Assembly: GCA_034336665.1 (NCBI GenBank)
Contig: CM067576.1
Coordinates: forward strand, 15,367,385 to 15,431,384
Direction: 5' to 3'
Length of the DNA stretch: 64,000 nucleotides
Origin: Luscinia megarhynchos
Lineage: Eukaryota; Chordata; Aves; Passeriformes; Turdidae
Below, one piece after another: positions 27,501 through 39,500 of this stretch (its first letter is position 1; each line of letters begins with the position of its first letter). The translations under genes and the position numbers were made by a program. The notes under the pieces are model-generated. The model did not search any database. It was not told the DNA's origin and was given only the letters and a program-made list of their open reading frames with translations.

Positions 27501-30500
27501 TAGAGACAGCACAGCATCTGGAGACCAAATTCACGCTGCTGGGTATCTAAAAATAAGAATTGTCATTGCATGAAGTATCATTTCATCTCCTGTGATAGTC
27601 TTGGCAATAAGACAGACAACAGCTTATAGTAATTTATATCTTAAATACTTTCTCTGTGGTTTGGAAATCTCCAAGCTAGGGAGATAAAATCCAATGACAG
27701 TGTTTATACAAATGCTCACACATTTTGGGCAGCAGCAACTTTGAAAAAGTGTACTGAAACTATTGTGTGCCCCGAGCAAAGAACATGCACATCAGCTGTA
27801 ACTGTGGCTCAGCTGCCACAGTAGATAATGAACTTCCCACAATTCAACTGTGCATCCCTATCCTTAGATAAACCCATAAAATATTATAAATTTACTTCAA
27901 TTTTGAGTGTGGATTCCGATGGAATTTTGGTAATTGAGGTGTATTATAAAATCCAGTAACTTAAACATGTAGGCATTTTGCTGCTGAGTTCCTGCTGCTG
28001 TTGCATTGTTGTGCATGCTTTGTGCACTTTGTTAAAAGATGTTTAATATTAAAACTTACATTGACTGACATTTCTGCTAGTATTAAAACTTACATTGACT
28101 CACATTTCTGCATCATTCATCACCATCATATCTAACAACATCATTCTGTTAAATTATGGAGCACTTCAGTGCTTTCTGCTCTATTTTGTTTGCAAACATT
28201 TTATTCCCTATGACTTTGATTTTTAGAGTTGTCTCAGTCTCATTTTTCTCTGACTACAATTTGTGCCCATACTTTGTTGAATTTCTGCTATTGCAGGCAA
28301 TAGCTTGCATTATGGCTTCTCATAATCTCTGCAGTGATTTAAAAAATTAGAGAAATAATGGTAAATGCCATAAGCAGACCACATAAGAGGTAATGTAGAT
28401 CTTGTCAGAATCTGTTACCTTTGCTAGTTACTAAGGCTCTGTGTGCTTTCACATTTTTAATTATTTTAATTTTTAAAAAGTGTTCCCTTAGCCTAAATCA
28501 ATATCTTTAACATATCACAGTTACAGCATTTTCAAACTGACCTCTAGTGGAAGAAATAAGGAGAATTGTAACATTCAGATGGTGATCTCCCAACATCATC
28601 AGGATGAGTGTTGGCATCTGCTTCTAAGTTTGTGCACGTTCAAAAAGAAAATGTACTATACTGCTTCTTCTGCCTTTGATGGCTGAAGAATCTGACTTGA
28701 CAATAGGGACAGCATTCATTTAAACAGTCAAAGTTCATCTTTTCTGGTTGCTTTGATGGGACCTAATGCAGTATTTTTAAAATGCATATGGTGTGATTCC
28801 TCTGCCAGCACATTGTCATTTTGGATTATTAGGAAGAAATGAAATGCATTGTTCTTGCAATGAGCAGAACAAAGAGACAGAACTTAATTGCTGACACATT
28901 CAGACCTTAATCCAAATGCAAATCATGTTTATTTGTTGGACAAAAGCTTAGTTCAATTCTCAATAAATTCAGCACCGTGTTTGGAAAGCAAAGAACTTTT
29001 TTTAAACAAGAAAATAGCAACTTGATTTCCAAGAAAAAGAAAATTATGTCTCTTCTTTTCCTGTTTGCCCAGGAGCAACAGCGATTGAAGATCGCCTGCA
29101 GGACGGAGTACCTGACACTATTGTATCTCTCCGAGAAGCTGGGATAAAAATCTGGGTGTTGACAGGAGACAAACAGGAGACAGCAGTTAACATTGCATAC
29201 TCCTGTAAACTTCTGAACCAGAGGGACACTGTCTTCACCATTAACACTGAAAATAAGGTGAGTAAAGAAAGACAAAATGCACAGAATTTGCTATCTTACC
29301 CTTTCTTTGTGTCTTGCCATTTGGCCTTCCTTTGCTTTAGGCATCACTCAACAAAGAAGAGCCAAAAAACCCAAACAGTATTAGGCCAGAAACTTTGTAG
29401 ACAGCATATAACAGGATGAATTGAAATATAAGACACTAAAGTGAGTTTCATTCAATTAGAATGTGCTGACTTTTCCAAATCAGAATATTGCTTTTAAAAA
29501 TTACCTTAATTGCTAGGTATTACCTGAACTAGTATATTTAGGAAGAAATTAATATGCAATTTAAGTCCCTAATTCCTTAATAACATAGATATTTGGATTT
29601 CTACCTTACAATGGAAATTTCAGTTTAACCATAAGTGGTACCTGTTTGAAGACATTTGGAAAGTGTTGTATGAGTCAGCCAAGAAAAGGTATGAAGGTGT
29701 AGATTTAAGTAAATTCAGAATTATCTAATTACTTGTTCCCTAGTAGGATTAGCCTTAATCAGAAATGTATTAACAGAATATTTAATTCAGTATATCTTGG
29801 TTCAAACAGGGGCCAGTTAAAAACATAGTCATTTTCTTGACATTCCATGGTGGCAACCACAGTTTCTGATGTGTTCAAAAATTCTCTCAATTTCCATGGG
29901 CAACAAGAAGGGCAGACTGGAGGCAAAGGGAACATAGTCCAAAATAAGGATAATCAGTTCTAGGGCAGGTCTGTCAGTTCTTGTGAGTCACTAAAACACA
30001 GTGAGCAATCTGTAGTGCAGTCATGGCTCTTCCTGATGTCTGAACTGAAGAGAGAAAATAGAGTCTTAATACAGGCTTAAGACAAGTCAACTTGGTTTTT
30101 GCTGGATGTGGAGCAATATAAGCAATCTACCAGGAAAATCATGCCTTAATGTCAGAAAATGCATTGGCCATCTCTATGCACAGCCTCACACCTCATCCCT
30201 TCGGGTATCTGGGTGGGACAGGTTGCCTAGTGGATGGATTATGGGGATACCATGTCCAGGCATTATGGTTAAACCAGATCCATTTGCTAAGGAAGGTCAG
30301 CCCTGACCATTTCTAAACACAAAAAGGTCCCAAATGCCATTTTGATGCCCTTTTTGCATTTTCTTGCTAGTGGCCTCTTACTTCCCATAGAGACCTGGAA
30401 GGTGCCTTCAGAGCAGCTGCTGCCTTTCCCTGCTCATTTCTTTGCAGCATCACTCGTGGCCCTCACTCAGCAGGAACAAGAGGCACAGTGATTTCAGCCC

Positions 30501-33500
30501 TTCCAGGGGCTGGCACTGGGCTGTGGAGGGCAGGCAGGGCTTCCTTGTGTGACCAGATCTGAGTTGTCTCAGCTTTTCTCCCCAGGGAACCAGGGTTACC
30601 AATACAAGCTTGCTTTTCTCAAAGCTACTGGGAGGGTTAAGTAAATGCTGTTAAAATACTGTTTTCCTTATGGTAGGCAATTGCATTGAGTAGTGAGATG
30701 GCCTACTTTGTAACAGCTTTTTTCTGCAGCTAGTAGCTCTCCAAAGGAGAAAAAATCCTATGCAAATATCTGTCTCTTTTAATGTCTTGGAAATAGAGAA
30801 ACCCACAAAGATGATGTGGAATCTGGCACAATAAACATTTCAATGTGTAATTTCATCTCTGCTTTACCAGAAAGCAGAATGAATACATTTGGGATGGAAA
30901 TTAGAAGATGGTTCCTGCCAGAGCAGAGTGGCCACAGGCAGGACCACCCTGGCTCCTGGAAATGCTTGCATGGGCACTTGCCCACAGCAGCCTCTGTGGC
31001 CCTGGATCCAGGCTCAGAAACAGCCTGCAGACACATGGGGACTTGTGGGAATCCCCATGGTTCAGGGGCACTGGAGTTTCTCCACAATAAGACTTAATTC
31101 CCTCACTTTCAAAATTAAACCAAAGACAAACCTCTGAAAGAGGCTCCCAATAGCAGCAGTGAGGAACACAAGTAATACATATAAAGCATTTAACCTGTTA
31201 ACTTTGCCAAACATGTTTTGAAGTGGCATCAGTGTGAAGGGGCTCTCCTTAGCCCTGAGCCCAGCAGATTATTCAAACAATGAAAATTAAATATTTTCCA
31301 AGAAAACACAACATAATTAGGTAGCTTGGCAGATTTGTTTCAAAAGGCTAATCAAGGCAAACCAGGAATTTCCGCTACTGATTTTGGTTTGTTCACAAAA
31401 AGATGATGCTGCTTCAATATTTTTAGGGGTTTTAAGTGTGCAGGCTAGGTGCAGGTTTTTATTAGATGTCAGAGGTACATTTGATTCCAGAACCTCCCAC
31501 TTAAGTGTAATTTAAATCTTGCAAACATCCTACACATGTACCTTATGCTACATAAAGTGAAAATAACATTATAGAACTGAATCATCACTAAAGCTGGCAG
31601 AAAAAGGAGTGATTAGCTCCTCAGATATTCCAGGGCCATGCCACAGGAGGCGGACTTTGAGTGCTAAGAGGGAGCAAAACGACTTTGATATCAGTTTAGA
31701 TTTTCTCTGAGAGTGATGACCATTTTAGGAGATCTGGATGGGAGAGGTAAGAGTTTTCCCCTTCAATCTGTTTCTGTCTAGTACCAAGTCAATTCCAGTT
31801 GTTGGCATCTAAAAGGAGAGACTTGATCCAACATGAAGCAGATTTGCTAAGACAGAACAAATTTGTGTCTGAGGCACAGTGCTGGAAAATATGAAGTTTT
31901 ATTTCTGTTCATCATTGTGACACACATCTGATATGTGACTTAGAAAAGGCCAAACTCTGAAAGTTACTGGTTAATTTTGAAAATCTGGGCCTCTTTTTTC
32001 TCTTACCACAGTTTATTTTTTGTGAAAGCCAATGCTGCAATATCTCACATCATTCATATCAGAACTATATTTTTCGATCACCTTAAAAGAAAATATTTTC
32101 TTTTTAATTTCTGAACTCTCAGCATAAAGGCACCTATGCCTTTCTGATTTAAAGATTTTTGTATTTTCTTTTAAAATAATTACTTACCTCAGTTAACTGG
32201 CTTGATTAAATGTGCAGTGTTTTCACTGAGGGATTGGATGGTGTCATATTGAAATCATCTCCAATCAGATGAATCAGTGCATTTTTCAGTAAATCTCCCC
32301 TGCTGTTTATCTGACAGGCTTAAACCCACTGGCATGATTATACAAGCATACATTGGCAAGGCACTGTGCTGTAAAGGGAGATGGAGATAACTATTTCTAG
32401 GACCATGTCTGTTTTCTCACAGGAAACTTGTGAATCTCTCCTGAACTTAACCCTGGAAGAGGTGAAGAAGAATTACGAGTACAACAAACCGCAGAGGAAA
32501 CTTTTTGGCATCATCCCAACGTCTCTCTCGGTGTCTGAGGCGCCCAGCCCTGAGTTTGGGCTGGTGATTGACGGGCAGACACTGAGCATCATCTTGCAGG
32601 GGGGGCTGGAGCAGAAGCTGCTGGCGCTGGCGCAGCGCTGCCGCGCCGTGCTCTGCTGCCGCTGCACGCCCCTGCACAAGAGCATGGTGGTCAAGCTCGT
32701 CAGGAGGCACCTGAAAGCCATGACCCTGTCCATAGGTACCTCCACTCCGGATCTCACGGCAGATAGGCTCTTTCTTTAAGAGAAATGCGTGGGATATATA
32801 GTACGGGGCAGATAGATGCAGTAAGCAAACAGCATTGATTTATCTTTCCTGATCAAAACCCATATAAAAGTCCTTCTTCAGCTTTCACTAAGCAAATCCA
32901 CCCCCCTTTAAATATGATGAAGGCACTCCAGATTCAGAATCTCCCAGCAGTCCCTTTCATGCACATCAGTACAAACTGATACATATACATATTACCTCAA
33001 AAATGTCCTTGTTTTGGGCCTGGAAATCACTCAAGATTAGTCACTATTCTATCTTTTCATAAAGCCCTTTTCCTGTCAGATTTTCCCAGCTAGTGAAAAC
33101 AGGATTATCTACAGAGTGGTATTAAGCACTGACTCATTGCCTTTTACCTCCAAATAATGTGAAATGCTTTGAGTTTTCCAGCACACTTTTGGTAAGCGAT
33201 GCCACTAAAATCCTTGATGAATTGATTTAGATAACTCCAAACTAAAAAAATTCACCTCTGTGGACAAAATAGAAACAGAAGAGTCTATTGTATTTTTGAA
33301 ATATTGGTTTGTCTTACAGTTCAAACTATAAGCTTTCAGCCTTCTGCTTCATTTACTTTACCAGCTCACCTAATTTACAATCTCCACATTGCAAGTGGAA
33401 AGCATGCCTCTTCTTTCCCAGGAAATTTGGTTATATATTTAATATATTGTTACAACTTGAAATGAGCAAAATAATTTTTGAAACTGCCTTGTTTACATTG

Positions 33501-36500
33501 TCATCTGCAATCAGCTTTGTCGTAGATTCAGAGGATTCAGTGAAATTGGGTGTTGCAAAGCATGTTCCTGAGCATATGGATTTGGCCAAGCAGAAACACA
33601 AAATACTGCTGATGTAAATGGTGCTGGGGTTGCTGTGTCACCACCCAGCCAGTCCCAGGGCTGGATTTTGCCCTGGTTGAGCTGGGTCTCCTGGGAAGGA
33701 GAGACCAAGACCAGAGCCTTGATGTCACACATAAGTTTTTACTGATCAAGATGCATGGTAGTACAGAATATTTGAAATAATCAGCGTAGCTGAGATTATT
33801 TCCTTCTTCTGGTGGAGGCACCATTTCTTGCATTTATTATTCTGTCCTGTCTTCCACTCTAGGGGATGGTGCAAACGATGTAAGTATGATTCAAGCAGCT
33901 GATGTTGGAATTGGAATATCTGGCCAAGAAGGCATGCAGGTATCCTCTCAGTTTCTTTCCTCTTTTGTCAGGTAGTCCCTTGAGGCTTAATAAATTTCAT
34001 AGTAGCCCTTCACTGTCAAGTGTCACCTTAAAAACACAAGTTGGCGTCATAAATTAATATGCAGCTTGTAATTATGGATCCAGCCAAAAAAAAAAAAAAA
34101 ACCAAAAAAAAACAAAAAACAAAAACAAAAAAACCAAACAAACAAACAAAAAAAAAAACATTATCAAGTGAGGACAAACCTGTGTTTGCTCATAAGAGTG
34201 GAAAACTAGCTGATGTCTACCCAGTGTTAAGTGAGCATCTGTTTTCTGAATCTCAGCTGCTCCGTTTCCAGGTTTTGTGGATTCTCTTCCACTGCCCTGA
34301 ATCCTTTTCCACACATCCCCCTTCCTTATCTTCCTTAAATGGACAGTTCTGCAGAGATAGAAAGCTCCAACTATATTCTTGAGGGTTAGTGTGTTGGTTT
34401 GTTTCTTCTACAATATTCAATTGTAGGAAATTATTTCAAGTCTATGTTCAAATTTCGTTACATAGCATGTGAAAAGGATGTATTGTAAATGACCTTCTAT
34501 TCCTTCTCCCAAAGGCTGTGATGGCCAGTGACTTTGCAATATCCCGATTTAAGCATCTCAAAAAGCTCCTTCTTGTCCACGGACATTGGTGCTATTCCCG
34601 CCTGGCAAAGATGGTGATTTACTTTTTCTACAAAAATGTGGTAAGGTGATTAAAATGATGAAGTTTTCATCCTAGCAAAGGTTAATTCCAGGTCTGGGGG
34701 TTTTCTTGGTTGGTTGTTTTTGGTTTTTGCAGGTTATACTCTTTTTATGAAGGTACAGTTTGTGTTTCTTCAGTTTGCAAATTTGTAGTATGCCCCTTCC
34801 TTCTCAGCAAGGTGCTGCATAGAGCACCAAGGAAAATAAAGGCTCTAAATATATTTTTGAAATAGCATTATTCCAGAGGAAAAAGGGATTCAAGGCTTAG
34901 TAACTTCATATGGTAGTACAATAAACTTTATTAATAATATCCATGAGCCTCAAAATAAAATTTGCATAAGGGAGATCAGATTATTAACACTCAAATGTTG
35001 ATGAGTGTGCACTAAGAATTGCCTGCCTGTGAAACCTCTGAATTGTTATAGGAACCACTTGCAAGTAATGATGCAGTCATATCTGTCATTTTTATTAAAA
35101 ATTTAATGCATGTACAAATGAGCTTTGTGTTGAAGTATGATACAAAGTGGGAAAAAAATGAAGTAATTAAGTTTCTACAAGACTGGGCAAACAAATCTAT
35201 TTGACATGAAATAGACTGAGCATAAAAGGCTTTTTATTTAGAATTCAAGGTATCTGCTTTTTGTGGAATTTTTATTAATTTTCAATAAGGATTATTTCTT
35301 ATCACTGTTAAAATTTGTAGTGTAAAAGAACCCTTTCCTTTTTTTGACTGGACATCCTTCTAGAGTTCAAAGGGGTTTTTATTTGCAATGTGAAATAGTT
35401 CTCCAGACTAGGATGCTGCCATTCTTTTATCTCCCCTGTAGCATTAGGGAGCAGCACACCTTTGATTCCACATGGACAACTAGATTCTGAAAGGATTCTA
35501 AAATCTCGTGCTCAGGGCTGTGAACAGTTTACTTAATTATTCTCTGACATGTTCTTAAAGAACCATAATGACTTTTAAAAAGCTGTAACACAGTGGATCC
35601 TTAAGTTATATTGCCTTATAGAAGGAAGTGCAGTGCCTTTAACCAAAATCCTGTCCTCTCAGGAGACTCTTAATAACCAGTGTCTCACATAAAGATCACA
35701 GGTGGAACTGTGTGTTTGTGTTTGCTTCTCCCTAGTGCTACGTCAACCTGCTCTTCTGGTACCAGTTCTTCTGTGGGTTCTCAGGCAGCACCATGGTAGA
35801 TTACTGGCAGATGATTTTTTTCAACCTCTTCTTCACCTCAGTGCCCCCTCTTCTCTTTGGAGTCCTTGATAAAGATGTTTCTGCAGAAACACTCCTAAGT
35901 CTGCCTGAGTTGTACAAGAATGGACAAAATTCACAGGTATGACATGATGGCTGAAATAACTTGATAATCCAAATGGCTGCAGGTGGTTTTTGCTTAGAAA
36001 TGAGGGTAGGAAGAAAAGAGTTTAGACTGACTTGGAACATTGAAACAACAAGAGCCCAATCTTCTGTCTCTCCAGTACTGCATTCTGCTCCATGGGAGCT
36101 GGGATACCATAGGTCACTAGATAAATATAAATATGGCAAATTAAAATGACAGAAAACAAGTGTTTCATTAGAAGAAAGGATTTTTGACAAATTTTATAAC
36201 TCTACAAATAGCTTGGATAAAGAATTTGAGGAATAAGATCCCTTGTGAAGGGATGCAACATTGACAAAATTCAGCTTTTTAGACTCTTGGTTGACTTGGT
36301 AATATTCCTAAGGTCTGTCTGTACTTAACACAGATAAAATGCCTGTTTAGAGATAAGCCTTTGGTTTAATCAGCTTCTCAAGAGGCATTTACTCATGGAA
36401 GAAGACCAGTTAGCAATAATTAGTAGTCTGAATGGAAGAAAAACAGACAGCAATTATGTTTGCAGGACCAGCTAGAGACATATATCCCATCATAATGACT

Positions 36501-39500
36501 GTTATGTATAAACTCCTGCAGATATACAACTTGTCAACTTTTATCATTACAATGTTGGATGCCTTCTATCAAAGCCTCATTTGCTTCTTTGTCCCCTATT
36601 TGGTAAGTAACAGGCTTATTAATATTCTCACTCTCCTGTCCACCTTAGAAGTTGTAAATTCAGTTCTGAATAGTCAGGGTTCACCACAGCCTTTCTGCCT
36701 GTTTTGTAGATGTACAAAGACTCTGACATAGATGTGTTCTCCTTTGGAAACCCCATCAACACCATCTCCCTCCTGACCATTCTCTTGCACCTGGCTCTAG
36801 AAATGAAGACATGGGTACGTGTTTGACTGGTCCTGTTCACAGCACTGCTTTTTTTTTGTGAATGTTGCATTTATGTAGGCATGGAATTCTCTTTCAGAGA
36901 CATTTACCTGAATTCTGGGTCACAAAAAGTAAGTAACAGGTACACTAAGATTTCACAAAGTGCCAGAATTTGTTGTTAACCCCAGGCTAATACCTTCATG
37001 TCCACAGTGACAGAATTTGTTTCTATCATGCCTTTGGACAGGACAGTACAAAATATTTGCATACCTCAATATATGAGGAAGTGTTATTTGGAGAATGGTA
37101 TTCACTGCTGTTTTCTACATTAATTTCTGGCTATTTCTCCTACTGCAGATTTCAGCAAAATGCTCTGTTAGATGCATTCTTTCCAGCTGTGTTTGTCTCC
37201 TCCTGTCTTACACCCAATCAGGGTCTCACAGGCATCACTTGTGCTTGCAGACTGTGCTGCAGCTGGTGACGATGATCTGCAGTGTGGCTTTATACTTCAT
37301 CTTCTCAGTAATCTACAATGCTGCCTGCCTGGCCTGCAACCCTCCCACCAACCCTTACTGGATTATGGAGAGACAGCTCAAAGACCCCATCTTCTATTTA
37401 CTGTGCCTTATCACCCCTGTCATCGCTCTCTTACCAAGGTTTGAATGTTTTCCTTTTGTGGGTTTGGGAGTGTACAGATAATGTAATTTGTCAGACAGTG
37501 CTGCATAGGGATAATTGATCAGCTTTGAAGTTAGATGCTTGAGTTCAACCTTCCAGTTCATGAGCTATTCATTTATTCAGTTATATAACCCTAGATCAGT
37601 CACTATATATCTTACTTTTCCCATCAGGAAAACTCACAGTTAAGATCCTTGCTGCCTCAGCAGGTTACTGAGGTTAAGAGTTATATATTCATATCTTCAA
37701 ATCTGGAAAACTGCTGTTCCTTCATTTAGGTACCCCAGATTATTTTCTGCACTGTCCTTCATCTGCAGAATATCCAGGACCCATTTCTACAACAACTGAG
37801 CTTGCCAGCAGATCACAGCAGTGGTGAAACCAGCCTTTGCTAAAATGCACTAAATTTTAAGTTCCATTCCATGGTCCACCACACTGTGCTGCCTGCTCCC
37901 TATCTCCTCACTTGGTGTCTTGAGGTTCTGGTTTCCTTCTAACAGGTTTTTCAGAAATAATTGCTCTCCTGGGTTCTTCCCCTCAGTCCTGCCTTTTCTT
38001 TGAGCTGCAGCACTCAGGGGGAGGCTTGGCCTGTGCCCTGCCTGCTCTGGGCTTTCCTTGGAGCACATTGGCAGTGCTTTGCACACCTGCACCTCAAAAC
38101 TGCCTCTGCACAGGGACACAAACTACACAGAATTAAGTACAAAAGCCCTCAACTCTGAGAAGAAGAAAGGGGTCTGAATTTCATGTTTTTTGGCAAGAGA
38201 AGAGGCACAGTGTTTCTTGGAGTTTTCCCGCACATGAACCTGGTTATTTCCTCAGCTGTGGAAGGCAGACTGCTCTGCCAGGACATCTGCAGAGACCCAA
38301 GAGGTAACTGAGTCTCACACCCCGCAGAGACCCCACAGGAACTGGGCCTGACACTCTGCAGGGCTGTGAGGAAGGGCAGGAGCAAGTGAGAGCAGTTTAC
38401 AGGACAGCAGGCACAGTTTCCCATCCCTTCTCTGTCCTCCTGTCTGCTTTACCTGGAACTTGCACAAAAGATACAGAAAACGAGCTGAGGGGAATGACAC
38501 AGGATATTGTGATACACAGCAGAGCTCAGTCTTGGGCTCTCCCATGCTCTTAACTTCCTGACCAGACCTGAGATTCTGTTGAGATTGACCAGCCTGAGCA
38601 CAGGCACAGCAGATAAACTTCATCCTTTCCTGCCTGAGCAAGCGCAAGAAATTCACTGCCTTAAAAGCCCTCTCTGTACTGAGTGTCCCTTGTTAGCCTT
38701 TTTAATCTTGTCATTCTTGTTCATACATACATTAGCAGCAGGATGTGAGGGTAGCACCTTTCTAAATGCAATTTCACTGAGTTCCCATGTTTGTTTTAAA
38801 ATACATGTTGAAGCCACCTATGTAAAGGTCAAATGCTAATAAAAAGATGCTTTGGAAGAGACTGATTTTCACACAAAGCTGACATAACATGGGGAGAGGA
38901 TGTACACTGTCTCACAGCACACAATATTAGTTACATGAGTTCTCTGTCTTGCAAAGGGCAGGTAGGACACTTTTGTTGCTGCTTTCTGAAAAAATCCAAA
39001 AGCTGATGTTTTTAACTTCTGGTTTTCCCTTATCTAACAAAATAAGATCTCTTCTTTAACCTATTTTAGCAGTATATGTTCAACTTCCATCTTTTCAAAT
39101 ATTGTATCTCTTGCAATTTTTTTCTATTTTTCTTCAGAAAAAAAGTAGTTATAAATGCTAAAAAAATAATTTTATATAGATATAGTTGACTCTTTACAGG
39201 TCAAGCTAAATATATAGCAATATGCTCTGTTGAGATCCAGGAGTCAACTTTCATCTGCCAAGTATAAGGTGTCTGTAGATGTCTGTAGAGCAATGGAAAA
39301 TTAGTATCTGTATTTGGGTTGTGATCTGTATATGTGATGTTGATTATGGAACAAGCCCTCTGGTAAAAAAATCCATTCCCTTCCTCCTTCATCAGGTTCT
39401 TAATTTTTTCCCTACGAGGAACCTTCGGCGCATCTCTTGTTCTGAAAGCACAGCAAGTAGATAAACTTCCTAAGGGGCAACAGGATCTTGAAATCCAGAA

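Noticed and set aside
32447..32757. Minus-strand frames of 87 and 94 codons
   Set aside because: Shadows of the GC-rich ATP10B P-domain exon.
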